Below are positions 1 through 8,554 of a stretch of DNA of 41,918 nucleotides, piece after piece (positions within the stretch are counted from its first letter, which is position 1; the number at the start of each line of letters is the position of its first letter). Position numbers and translations under genes: made by a program. The stretch comes from Parachlamydiales bacterium (GTDB lineage: Bacteria > Chlamydiota > Chlamydiia > Chlamydiales > JAEYWL01), in NCBI GenBank assembly GCA_020054065.1, contig JAGVLX010000012.1:1-41918 (forward strand), given 5' to 3'. Under the pieces are notes generated by a model. The model was not told where the DNA came from, did not search any database, and saw only the letters and a list, made by a program, of their open reading frames with translations.

Positions 1-279
1 AACATTACGTTTTTCTAAGCTGCCTGTGCGGCAGTGAACTAATGATGGCAGCTTTTAGAATTTGCTTATCATTTCTAAGCTGCCTGTGCGGCAGTGAACT
101 TTTGACTGCGAACTTACCGTAAATGAGGTAATTTCTAAGCTGCCTGTGCGGCAGTGAACTGACCTGATCCGGTCGTTCATTTTCCGTATCCTTTCTAAGC
201 TGCCTGTGCGGCAGTGAACGTTGTAATCATCAGAAAGAGCATCATCTTGATTTTCTAAGCTGCCTGTGCGGCAGTGAAC
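1..279 (-). CRISPR. Type I-F CRISPR array, cut by the left window edge
   Basis: Five identical 28-bp repeats lie at 12-39, 72-99, 132-159, 192-219 and 252-279, separated by four unrelated 32-bp spacers; bases 1-11 are the end of a further spacer, so the array continues outside. Read on the minus strand, each repeat starts GTTCA, contains the hairpin CTGCC-GCACA-GGCAG and ends TTAGAAA, which is the classical I-F repeat cleaved by Cas6f/Csy4. Cleavage at the 3' base of the stem would leave the 8-nt handle CTTAGAAA on each crRNA. The orientation is the same as the cas operon, and the first (leader-proximal) repeat is 252-279. Perfect identity of the repeats, 28-bp repeat and 32-bp spacer length are all typical for I-F. 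Confidence 0.98.
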
Positions 280-408
280 TATCTTTGAAAAAACACAACT
301 AATTGATTCAAAGCAGTCTTACGTCAGAACTATTGCACCGACCTAATTTTTTAGCCTATAACTTACTACCTAAACATCAGTGAGTTACAAAAATCAAAGA
401 AATTTAGG
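280..408 (-). promoter_or_regulatory. CRISPR leader
   Basis: This AT-rich 129-bp stretch lies between the cas6f stop codon and the leader-proximal repeat, and has no open reading frame. By position it is the leader from which the precursor crRNA is transcribed on the minus strand and where new spacers are inserted. It contains a perfect IHF consensus match near the repeat. I do not see a convincing -35/-10 pair, so transcription may start here from a weak promoter or read through from the cas operon. Confidence 0.75.
296..308 (-). promoter_or_regulatory. Candidate IHF site in the CRISPR leader
   Basis: On the minus strand the bases read AATCAATTAGTTG, a full match to the IHF consensus WATCAANNNNTTR, placed 17-29 bp upstream of the first repeat. 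IHF bending of the leader is known to guide Cas1-Cas2 integration in I-E and I-F systems, and this is the expected distance. A weaker one-off match on the plus strand lies near 389-405. Whether the host's HU/IHF-like protein binds is unknown. Confidence 0.55.
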
Positions 409-963
409 TCAGAACCATGGAATAGTTGCTCGTTGGCTTAATCCGTATGCAGTAAAGGATCCTTGAGATGGAATTGACTGTACAGGACCATGTTCAATAA
501 AAATTTTAAATTTCTGTTTTGTTGATGAACTTTTCATATTTATATAAGGCAAGGTTGATAACGTTTCGTTCATAACCCCGGCCTTTTCATTAGCTTGTTC
601 TACTGTCAGACGTCCTTTTCGTATCGATCTTCGCAAAAGACGTTGAGGAGAACTTTTCGTCTGCACCCGTTTTACGACTCTGTAAGTGCATATTTCAGGC
701 ACTGGAAGAATATCTGAGATCCGAATATAACTTTCAAATCCACCAAGCCAGTTGGCAGACATTATTTTACTTAGTGCTGAGGATTCTCCATGCAAACGCA
801 TGATATCACCAAGAGTTGTCTTATGACTTGGAAAACTAATAGCAATTTCTCCATTGCTTTTCAGTACAAGTGCTTTATGCAAGCGAAAAAACAACTCGTT
901 CATTAAAACAGGGATTGAAATTTCACTCGCAGAGATGATTTTAATATCTATGTAATGATTCAT
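409..963 (-). CDS. cas6f: CRISPR crRNA endoribonuclease Cas6f (Csy4)
   Basis: This 184-residue protein processes the precursor CRISPR transcript and stays bound to the 3' hairpin of the crRNA as part of the I-F Cascade complex. It aligns from end to end with Pseudomonas Csy4: it opens MNHYIDIKI, has the catalytic His29 in RLHKAL, an arginine-rich RNA-binding helix (about residues 108-118, RLLRRSIRKGR), a Ser/Thr cluster at 145-148 matching the active-site serine region, and the conserved C-terminus HGP...YGLS...PWF. The array next to it carries the cognate hairpin. It is the last gene of the cas operon, two bases after the csy3 stop codon, and is followed by the leader. Confidence 0.97.
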   Translation of the reverse strand: MNHYIDIKIISASEISIPVLMNELFFRLHKALVLKSNGEIAISFPSHKTTLGDIMRLHGESSALSKIMSANWLGGFESYIRISDILPVPEICTYRVVKRVQTKSSPQRLLRRSIRKGRLTVEQANEKAGVMNETLSTLPYINMKSSSTKQKFKIFIEHGPVQSIPSQGSFTAYGLSQRATIPWF

Positions 964-965
964 TG

Positions 966-2018
966 TTATACCTCATTCTTCTTCTCCTTATTCTTGTCCT
1001 CCTTTTCTCCAAAAACTCCTCCACGAATTAAACAAGCTACAACAAAATGTTGCTGCTCTAATAAAGGAATTTTATCTTTTAAAATCCAGTTATCAAGCAA
1101 TGAATAGAAATCTGTTTTATCTCTTGGTTGACGATAAGCAACTCCTCTGCTCGTTACAGAACCGTAGGGTTCGACAGCAATAGGCCCTATCTCACTTGCT
1201 TTTGGATGCCATGTATCAATCGTTCGGATTGCATTTCCTATTTTTTGTGAATGCAAAGCTGCAACATCATCTACTGCATATAAAAATTTACTTTTTTTAT
1301 TTTTCTCATTGCGTTCATCTTTCACCAACTCTTGAGATGGAAACACCTCCTGGCCCATCCCCAAACGTGCAAACGCCTCAATTTTAAGCAGAGTATATGT
1401 GTTACCTAAAAGGCCTTGCTGTATGACCTCAGCAAGTTCCTTAATTTTAGAATCACTATCATCAAACCGATTCAAATTAAATTTATGACTATCAAATGTC
1501 CATGCCTTATCAACGCAGCCATTTATAATCACACTAACTTGTACTTTCACTTGCTCAGCGCCAATACGATTACGCCATAAAAAACGTCCATTCGCTAGAT
1601 TAATAGCATAACGTTGCGCTAATTCCCCACAACCATGATCCTTAATATATTGAGTAATGGCCTGTTGTAGGGACTCTTGATACGTTGGTTCGTTACAACA
1701 TGATGGAGTGGATACATTTCCCAAAATTCGCAAGGTAAACACAACTTTGAGTGTATCCGCATCGAAAGGCAAAGCAGCAATATCGACACATTGCAGATTT
1801 GGATTTTGAATCTCAGCATCCAGTTTCATCGGATCATTCGCGTTTTTCGATGATCGACGATTTGAAACAGTACCTCGTACATCTTTTTCTTGAAGAGCTA
1901 TAGGTTTCCATGTTTGATGATTGCTAAAATCACCCCAAGAACCTGCGTACATTAGTCCATCCGAATTACATAATTTTCTTTCAAAAGCTAATACAGAAGC
2001 TGTTTTGTCAGGTTTCAT
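966..2018 (-). CDS. csy3: Type I-F Cascade backbone protein Csy3 (Cas7f)
   Basis: This 350-residue protein forms the multi-copy filament that coats the crRNA spacer in the I-F surveillance complex. Its start region ([12 protein letters not shown]...GLMYAGSW) and the stretches NGRFLWRNR and [13 protein letters not shown] are typical of the Csy3 family, and its length is close to the usual 330-350 residues. The start ATG at 2018 is preceded by GAGGAATT. It lies 12 bases after the csy2 stop and 2 bases before cas6f, consistent with one transcript. Confidence 0.95.
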   Translation of the reverse strand: MKPDKTASVLAFERKLCNSDGLMYAGSWGDFSNHQTWKPIALQEKDVRGTVSNRRSSKNANDPMKLDAEIQNPNLQCVDIAALPFDADTLKVVFTLRILGNVSTPSCCNEPTYQESLQQAITQYIKDHGCGELAQRYAINLANGRFLWRNRIGAEQVKVQVSVIINGCVDKAWTFDSHKFNLNRFDDSDSKIKELAEVIQQGLLGNTYTLLKIEAFARLGMGQEVFPSQELVKDERNEKNKKSKFLYAVDDVAALHSQKIGNAIRTIDTWHPKASEIGPIAVEPYGSVTSRGVAYRQPRDKTDFYSLLDNWILKDKIPLLEQQHFVVACLIRGGVFGEKEDKNKEKKNEV

Positions 2019-2030
2019 ATATAAAATTCC

Positions 2031-2942
2031 TCAATTTAAGTTTAGGTTGTTACTAGAACATAAGTAATAGCGACTATCGGTTTGATAATGCCATATAACT
2101 GAACTAACTGTCTTAAGACGGTGGAGACTAATCCATTTGCCAATTCCGTATACAGCCTCAACAAAACGAAAAGGTGTTGATTTATCCCTCGCACAATCCA
2201 CGACTCCAGGATCATAAAGGGGTGAAATAGCCTTGAAACCTACTTGAATGGGTACAGTCCAACCCACGGTTGGTCGGCTTAATCGCTTCCAACTAACCAC
2301 TTTCTTTGACCCTTCCTCAGTAATGGTGGCCTTAGACTTTAAGCAGTTAAAATCTATAAATCCCTCGAAAGAGGAAATTTGATTTCGGGTTAAATAGTTC
2401 ATAAATTCCTGACTATGATCAACAAGATAAAAACCTGGTATGAGCTTCTTGAGCCCATTTTTTAATTCGCTACTTTCATCTTCACCTTCAGGCAATTCAA
2501 TGAATTGTACATTGTTCATTTTTGTTATGATTCCACCCGCTAAACGCTTCGAAACAGCTAGCTGATAGATAAAATGTTCCAATTCCGATTTATCTAAGTT
2601 ATGAAAATCGTCTGTACTAAAATTGCATTCGATCAAAAGCGAAATTTCTAAATGAATTTTTCCTTCTTCATTAAAGGTCGTTTTCCCTTCTTTATCTACT
2701 GGATTTCGCGTTAGGCAAAGACGGTGTTTGCCTCCTTCTCCAGTTTGTCGTGTATGCATTTGATAATGGTGACAAATAATGGCGCAACCTCCCAGTGGCA
2801 ATCCATATTGGCGATCAAGTTCACGCGATAATGCGTGGGTATATCCTAAAAAATGTGTGATGGCTGGAAAACCATATAGGATTCCAGAAATTGCATTAGC
2901 ATTTTCAATTTTTATCTTCGGAAGAATGAGAACAGATTTCAT
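2031..2942 (-). CDS. csy2: Type I-F Cascade protein Csy2 (Cas5f)
   Basis: This 303-residue protein pairs with Csy1 to form the tail that holds the 5' handle of the crRNA in the I-F complex. The start MKSVLILPKIKIENANAISG and the downstream G-I-P-A-like helix region (FPAITHFLGYTHAL) with GGCAIICHHYQMHT are Csy2 family features. A longer frame begins with TTG at 3005 inside csy1, but the ATG at 2942, two bases after the csy1 stop codon, matches the family's N-terminus and is used here. The length is slightly short of the usual 310-330 residues. Confidence 0.94.
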   Translation of the reverse strand: MKSVLILPKIKIENANAISGILYGFPAITHFLGYTHALSRELDRQYGLPLGGCAIICHHYQMHTRQTGEGGKHRLCLTRNPVDKEGKTTFNEEGKIHLEISLLIECNFSTDDFHNLDKSELEHFIYQLAVSKRLAGGIITKMNNVQFIELPEGEDESSELKNGLKKLIPGFYLVDHSQEFMNYLTRNQISSFEGFIDFNCLKSKATITEEGSKKVVSWKRLSRPTVGWTVPIQVGFKAISPLYDPGVVDCARDKSTPFRFVEAVYGIGKWISLHRLKTVSSVIWHYQTDSRYYLCSSNNLNLN

Positions 2943-2944
2943 AC

Positions 2945-4120
2945 TTATACCGGTGTTAATGTTTCTAAGCACATGACTTTCAATTTTTGATGATGTAGAT
3001 CCCAAAACTCAAGTTTATCACTCTTTAACTTGTCGACTAACCAACGTGCAAACCTAGCAGCGACCTCTTCCATCCACAATTTCTGTCTATACTGAAATTG
3101 AAAATCACGATCGTCTTGATATGGGTCTAACCATAACCGTTCATAAATAGTAAGTTCGGATTCTTGACTCCATCCAGGATTAAACTCTTCCTGTATCTGC
3201 GTGGCTGAGTGCACGAAGGAATCCAAAATTTGATAAATATATTCTTTTATGGTCGATCTTGTTTCTTCATTATTTTTATCTTCGGGAAGTGATTCTAAAT
3301 ACCCACGAAAATCATTAATTAGCATACGATTTTCATAGGCCAAATGTTTCCAAAATAAGTCCTTTTTAAGTGGAGGCTTCTTGATATGCTTCCATAGGGG
3401 TGGCAAGCTCCGGAGGAGATAAACTACACCTCTATGCTCACTATTTAATTTAGAGATATTTTTAGGATGAGCACCTCCATGTTTTTGAATGCCTAGATCA
3501 GGATAGTCAATAACTATATCCTCTGAAAATTCTTGTTTCTTCTTAAACTGACGAACTGCCTTAGCATGTTTGCTAAACAGATCTTTTTCTATCTTTTCGT
3601 GTATAGCATGGTAAAGAGAGGAAGAAAATAAAGGGGATAGTAAATGATATTGATCACCCACTGGAAAGTAAACTTGCTTAGCCAAATGATGTGAGCTTAG
3701 ATGCTTATCGACCAGTACAGACTGAAAACCTTTCATCCACGTTGATAGTTGAATTTCATCTTTTGCAAACGGTTTTAAAAAAGCACTATTATTAGTAGCA
3801 ATTCGATCCAGCAATGTTACACCATCTTCTTCAAGTAGTAAAAAGCCAGCGATGTCTAAGGCACCTGCATTACCAACTACATCCTTTTGAATATGATCCA
3901 ATGCAGTTGTTGAAATGTATGCAAGTAATTCGTCACTTTCGAGTGATGTATCTGATAAAATATTTGTTCCTTTTGCTTCACTATGCGTATATTTCAAGAC
4001 ATGTGTTGCCATTGAAATTTGAGAAGCACGTTTTGCAGCAGAATCAAGCCATTCAGATGGATTATATTCTAAATTTTTATCGTTCTGTCTTGCTCTAATG
4101 TAGTGTTCTATTACCTTCAT
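2945..4120 (-). CDS. csy1: Type I-F Cascade large subunit Csy1 (Cas8f)
   Basis: This 391-residue protein is the Cas8f subunit, which recognises the GG/CC protospacer-adjacent motif and caps the 5' end of the crRNA. Recognition rests on position between cas2-3 and csy2, on size (family about 400-430 residues), and on family-like stretches such as QVYFPVG..YHLLSPLFSSSL and the histidine-containing GGAHPKNISKLN. The start ATG at 4120 follows GGAGAAATAA, a good ribosome binding site. The sequence is one of the most variable among Cas proteins, so details beyond the family call are not claimed. Confidence 0.93.
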   Translation of the reverse strand: MKVIEHYIRARQNDKNLEYNPSEWLDSAAKRASQISMATHVLKYTHSEAKGTNILSDTSLESDELLAYISTTALDHIQKDVVGNAGALDIAGFLLLEEDGVTLLDRIATNNSAFLKPFAKDEIQLSTWMKGFQSVLVDKHLSSHHLAKQVYFPVGDQYHLLSPLFSSSLYHAIHEKIEKDLFSKHAKAVRQFKKKQEFSEDIVIDYPDLGIQKHGGAHPKNISKLNSEHRGVVYLLRSLPPLWKHIKKPPLKKDLFWKHLAYENRMLINDFRGYLESLPEDKNNEETRSTIKEYIYQILDSFVHSATQIQEEFNPGWSQESELTIYERLWLDPYQDDRDFQFQYRQKLWMEEVAARFARWLVDKLKSDKLEFWDLHHQKLKVMCLETLTPV

Positions 4121-4161
4121 TTATTTCTCCTATCTAGCGGCGATTGGCAGTGCAATTTAAA

Positions 4162-7100
4162 TTACTCTCTGTAAAATCCGAACCAAGGATGTATGCACCA
4201 GGCATTCCCATCTTTCAATTCATCAAGCGTGATTCGGGAAAATCGCATGGCAGTATCGTTCAAACGTAATTCCAACTTCTCTGCCAGCTGTCTTAGCTCA
4301 GTGTCTATATCCAAGCAATCAATCCAGGGATAAATACCTGAAGCCGAACCCCTATTTTTAACTTGCGTAAAGTTTGTCATGTGAACTTCAAGTGGACAAT
4401 CGTTTCTCTCACTCCACTGATGTAAAGTTGGCTTTGTATCATCGTCTTTATAGTAGTAAAAATACTCTTGGTCAGTATAAATTTGCTTACGAAAGGGTTT
4501 TCTTCTTTGTAGCTCACCACACCAATCTGGAAAATTTCTCCACCATAAATCAGCGGTACACTTTTGAGGATCTTGATTTGAAAACAGTTCAACGCGAAGC
4601 CTTTCGTGTTCTAAATCCACCAGATTGTTTCCATCATAATTTTCGGTAGATCTTAACCTGGGTATAGAGCTGATATGACTTTTTTCCTCTGACCTTAAAA
4701 TGGTATCTAAGTCATGAGACTTCAATTTGAGCGTGCTTGTTTCAAAACCCGGTTGAAGGAAGGCAACAACTTCATCATCCTTTCTCGTGTTTGACAACGC
4801 TCTAAAGTTATACTTTAAAAGTAAAACGTTGGGTTCAGCAGGAGGAATGCAACGATGACGTTGAACACGTCCCGCTGTTTGAATGATAGACCGCATTGAA
4901 CTCGGTTCAATAATCGCCCAATCATAATCATGATCTCTACCAACTTCAGCTACCGGTGTGGCAAAGACTATAAAAATGTGATGCTGCGCGGAAAGATTGT
5001 TTGATATTGCTTTATCAATCTCCGGTATATGCCAGATCTGATCAGGTTGATGCCTGTCGAGAATACAATCAAGGATGTGCTCCTTATTGGAACGCACCAA
5101 CAACGGGAACCTTGAATGATAAACACAGAAGTGAATCGCAAAGTTATTCTGAGCAGGTTCCTGTATAAAAGTTTTTAAAACCTTGATCATTGGATTAATA
5201 TTAGCCATTCTTACTAAACCAAAAGAGATTGTATGACCCGATTCTGAACGTTTTTGGTGATGATGTTGATGGAGTGGATAAATCGATTTATGTAGAGTTT
5301 TAGCTAACATATATTCCGGACTACCATTCGACATCGTATCAAATGACATTATCACGGATTTTCGTAGAATCGGCTGTTGTTCTAAGTGCGCTATCCTCTT
5401 CTCGACAAACTCTCCGTGCGCATTCATGAACGATTCAGAATCAGCCGGTTCACTATATTTAACCCCAAACTCATCAAACCAAGCACAACCTACAGGGGCC
5501 TGAATCCCATCAGAACAATTAAGATTAAATTGTTTTCTACCTGACGCATAGGCTTGATAAAATGATTTGACAATAGAAGGTGGAAGCGTTGCTGACGATA
5601 TAATTACCCTAGAACCAAATACACCAGCAAAATTGATCAATCGGCATACTGCATGTAAATCTTCTACGTCAAAATCGTCCGGTTCATCAAGAACCAAGTC
5701 TGAAGTAAGTAAACGTAAAATTGGTCCGATTTGCCTTCCACCCCTACACCCTTCAGTTGCGGGCATCAGATAATCGATTGTACTAACTAAGATTGGCGCA
5801 CTAACAAGCTTATGTAAATCGGGACTGGATTCAAGCCATCGACGTAGATGACCATCATCCAAACATCCTTCATAGCTGATATAATCTTGAATATCTACTA
5901 GACGATCCCCTGATTCGCTCCCATTTTTCTGCATTTCATAAAGTTCTTTAAACGCTGAAGAACCAACTAGAACCGCAACATCATCATCTTTTAGTCTTAA
6001 TCGTTTCTGCAGGGCTTGACCCGTCTGCAGCGTAAGAACCCGTAAGCCAAGTGCAATAGTGAATCTTGATCCGCTCACAGCATTGTTTAGACCGTACATG
6101 ATTCGGGCATTAGCTAGAGTCTTCCCACAACCAGTCGATGCAAGGTTGATTCCAAAAAAACCCTGTTTTTGACTTTTTGAACGCAAACCTTTCGCTAGTT
6201 CAAACGCTTGATCTTGCCAAACATATTTTGAGTGTTTGTTTCGCTTTTTAAAACCTTGATGATGAAAAATTGCCGGAAGAGAATCTCTTACGTGTGGCAA
6301 TGCTTTAGCAATGAAATAGCTATTAAATGCGACTCCAATATGATGTTCATCTAATTGTTGCTTCAAATGCCCTTCAGGGGTGGTATTTGCATAAGCTTCA
6401 TACTTTGGATCTTTGTAGGGTTCTTCTGAATCTTCATTTGACCAGTAATGATCTGCAAACATTAAAGAAGCACGTGCCAAATGCATCGAAAAGCGGTCTT
6501 CAAACCAATTCCGCTCAAGCATGTCGTAGTATTTCAATGCTTTTTTTGCTGCCTTTTGTGCTGCAAATTTCCATGACGTGCTTCTAACTGGAAGACCTTT
6601 TTTAAAGCTCGTAATTTGCTTTTTTTCATTTTCAGACCATTCATAAGCTAGGTGATGAATTGCATTCCATTGTGCTGATAAGCGATCGCTATCTAGCCAG
6701 GTATTGATTTTGTCAATGAAGGGTGCCTTTTTAATTTGATCAGCATATTTTTGTTTATCATGTTCCCCTGGATGCTGGGGCAATCGATGATGTGACATGA
6801 TTAGCCAGGCAATGAATTTCGCAATCGGAGGGAGATGTTTCAGCGGATTTTCTTCAATGCATTTAAACGATGTGTATGTTTCTGCTAAATCGTTTAAAAA
6901 AGCGGCTTCATCCTTGTCGCTGATTTCTGATAAGTGTTTAAGCCATTCACGATCTAGCCGTTTACCAACAAAATTCTTAAATAATAGCACCGAAATCCAT
7001 TCATGTCGGAATGGTTCAAAAAATCTTTTAGACTTTGGTCTTAATTTTGCTTGAAATAAGTCATTTGCTTTTCCAAAATCATGAAATAGTGCTGCGATGC

Positions 7101-7449
7101 TAGATAAGATGGCAATAGATTCACTTGTCTTCCATTCATTTTCATCATTGCTTCTGAGGACATCCTTTTGGGTCAGATTAGTCGGAACAGTACCATCCAG
7201 CCTAAATTTTTTCGAGTTACCTACAATCCACAAGAGTTCAGTATCGAACCTTCCCCTAAAGAGATGACAGGCAACCGCAGTATTTTTCCTTGCCGATACC
7301 TTCAAAAGCTTCTTTAATGTATCCAGACCGTGTTCAGTGATATCTGTCTGCCAAACACAATCTCCTTTGCGTTCAGCAAACTGGTCGATAATCCGACGCG
7401 TTTCAACTAAAGCACTTTTTGTGCATTGGGAGACGAGTATTACCCTCAT
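4162..7449 (-). CDS. cas3: Cas2-Cas3 fusion nuclease-helicase, type I-F
   Basis: This 1095-residue protein both cuts target DNA and takes part in spacer acquisition with Cas1; the fusion of Cas2 to Cas3 is a hallmark of I-F. Residues 1 to about 90 form the Cas2-like part (MRVILVSQCTKSALVETRRI). The HD nuclease domain follows with LFHDFGK (His123-Asp124), His149 and SHHR (His220-His221). The superfamily 2 helicase has Walker A ASTGCGKT (Lys443), DEPD at 588-591 and SSAT at 618-621, then motif VI-like QTAGRVQRHR further on. All key motifs are intact, so the protein looks functional. It overlaps the end of cas1 by 4 bases (ATGA), which implies coupled translation. Confidence 0.97.
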   Translation of the reverse strand: MRVILVSQCTKSALVETRRIIDQFAERKGDCVWQTDITEHGLDTLKKLLKVSARKNTAVACHLFRGRFDTELLWIVGNSKKFRLDGTVPTNLTQKDVLRSNDENEWKTSESIAILSSIAALFHDFGKANDLFQAKLRPKSKRFFEPFRHEWISVLLFKNFVGKRLDREWLKHLSEISDKDEAAFLNDLAETYTSFKCIEENPLKHLPPIAKFIAWLIMSHHRLPQHPGEHDKQKYADQIKKAPFIDKINTWLDSDRLSAQWNAIHHLAYEWSENEKKQITSFKKGLPVRSTSWKFAAQKAAKKALKYYDMLERNWFEDRFSMHLARASLMFADHYWSNEDSEEPYKDPKYEAYANTTPEGHLKQQLDEHHIGVAFNSYFIAKALPHVRDSLPAIFHHQGFKKRNKHSKYVWQDQAFELAKGLRSKSQKQGFFGINLASTGCGKTLANARIMYGLNNAVSGSRFTIALGLRVLTLQTGQALQKRLRLKDDDVAVLVGSSAFKELYEMQKNGSESGDRLVDIQDYISYEGCLDDGHLRRWLESSPDLHKLVSAPILVSTIDYLMPATEGCRGGRQIGPILRLLTSDLVLDEPDDFDVEDLHAVCRLINFAGVFGSRVIISSATLPPSIVKSFYQAYASGRKQFNLNCSDGIQAPVGCAWFDEFGVKYSEPADSESFMNAHGEFVEKRIAHLEQQPILRKSVIMSFDTMSNGSPEYMLAKTLHKSIYPLHQHHHQKRSESGHTISFGLVRMANINPMIKVLKTFIQEPAQNNFAIHFCVYHSRFPLLVRSNKEHILDCILDRHQPDQIWHIPEIDKAISNNLSAQHHIFIVFATPVAEVGRDHDYDWAIIEPSSMRSIIQTAGRVQRHRCIPPAEPNVLLLKYNFRALSNTRKDDEVVAFLQPGFETSTLKLKSHDLDTILRSEEKSHISSIPRLRSTENYDGNNLVDLEHERLRVELFSNQDPQKCTADLWWRNFPDWCGELQRRKPFRKQIYTDQEYFYYYKDDDTKPTLHQWSERNDCPLEVHMTNFTQVKNRGSASGIYPWIDCLDIDTELRQLAEKLELRLNDTAMRFSRITLDELKDGNAWCIHPWFGFYRE

Positions 7450-8420
7450 TTCAAGCTCCCATAAAGCTGGGCAATTTCTTTAAGGCTATTGATAATAAAA
7501 TCTAGAGCTTCTCTTTTAAGAAAATTGCGGATACAACTTACCCTGAATTCCTGATCTTCTTGCCCATTCATTCCTGACACAAAAGCTTGTGGGAGAACCA
7601 ACCCATCCTTGATCAAATCCGCAGCATCAAAAACCAACCCTCCCCTTCGTGTCTTTCCATGCAGGATGGATAAGCCATGTGGCAATCCAAGCACCCAGGT
7701 CGCGGTTGCTCCTAGTCCATAAGCAAGATAATTCCCATAATCGAGGTTTTGGTTTGCAAGATCGACACCCTCACCCTGCTTGACACGTGCAAAATCCTTA
7801 TATTTGACAGCCTCACAAATCATTTTATAGAGCTGTTTGGTAAAGCGTGCTTCCACTGTAAAGATTGTTGTGGTGGAGTCCGAATTTTGGATGTGCGCTC
7901 GGTACTCGTTTAAGATGATAGAAAGTGCGTGAGAATCGATTTTAAAGTTATCATCAAACATATCCCCGTGTTCGATCCAACAATGTTGGATAAAATCGAT
8001 TCGGAATTCTTGTAGCTTTTTAGCAGCACTCAGTCTTTTGGATTCATCCGTCCAAAGGTTAAACCATGCATGCAAGTATTCGGTCGGTCGATATTCACTT
8101 TGTGGGCAAAACCATGCGATATCATGTTCTCGTTCCACTGAATGATAGAGAGGAGTCCCTCCTCCTCCACAAAATCCAACTAAAACACCTGCACGTGCAA
8201 GTTCACGCATTGCTGCTTGGGTGACAGATGTTCCAGTACCTAAAAGAATCGAGGTTGTATTGGCAATCGGAATATTCCAGTAAAGGCAGTTTTTGCCATC
8301 TTCCGTGACATATTCCACGCGCCCTCCATTCACAAGAACCCGGCAATATTCCAGGTAGTAAATGTTTGCTCGTTTAGAATGCAGGATGGTCTTAAGATCT
8401 GAAGATCTGATTTGCTCCAT
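7446..8420 (-). CDS. cas1: CRISPR integrase Cas1, type I-F
   Basis: This 324-residue protein is the integrase that inserts new spacers at the leader end of the array, working with the Cas2 part of Cas2-3. The metal-binding residues are all present: Glu190 in TVEARFTK, His254 in SILHGKTRRGGLVFDAADL and Asp265 in the same stretch, at the same numbers I recall for Pseudomonas aeruginosa Cas1. The start MEQIRSSDLKTILHSKRANI is typical of I-F Cas1. It is the first gene of the operon, with a good promoter about 30 bases upstream. Confidence 0.97.
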   Translation of the reverse strand: MEQIRSSDLKTILHSKRANIYYLEYCRVLVNGGRVEYVTEDGKNCLYWNIPIANTTSILLGTGTSVTQAAMRELARAGVLVGFCGGGGTPLYHSVEREHDIAWFCPQSEYRPTEYLHAWFNLWTDESKRLSAAKKLQEFRIDFIQHCWIEHGDMFDDNFKIDSHALSIILNEYRAHIQNSDSTTTIFTVEARFTKQLYKMICEAVKYKDFARVKQGEGVDLANQNLDYGNYLAYGLGATATWVLGLPHGLSILHGKTRRGGLVFDAADLIKDGLVLPQAFVSGMNGQEDQEFRVSCIRNFLKREALDFIINSLKEIAQLYGSLK

Positions 8421-8447
8421 AAATACATTTTATTTATTTAGCATTAC

Positions 8448-8476
8448 ATCATATTTTATGACTTAAAAATTAACAA
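8448..8476 (-). promoter_or_regulatory. Candidate promoter of the cas operon
   Basis: On the minus strand TTGTTA (8471-8476) and TATGAT (8448-8453) are separated by exactly 17 bases, close to the housekeeping sigma consensus. Transcription would start near 8440 and leave a 5' untranslated region of about 20 bases before the cas1 ATG at 8420. The whole 8421-8554 gap is AT-rich, so chance matches are possible. Confidence 0.45.
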
Positions 8477-8554
8477 CGAATTTATTCTATACAATGAATT
8501 CAAGCATTTCTTTATATTTTATTGAATGTTAGCAAGATCGAGTAAAGACAGTTT

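Noticed and set aside
2943..3005. N-terminal extension of Csy2 starting at 3005
   Set aside because: It begins with TTG inside csy1, while the ATG at 2942 matches the Csy2 family start and sits right after the csy1 stop.
1..8420. A transposon-associated (I-F3, Tn7-like) CRISPR system
   Set aside because: Cas1 and Cas2-3 are present and no Tn7-type transposition genes are seen, so it is a standard I-F1 defence locus.
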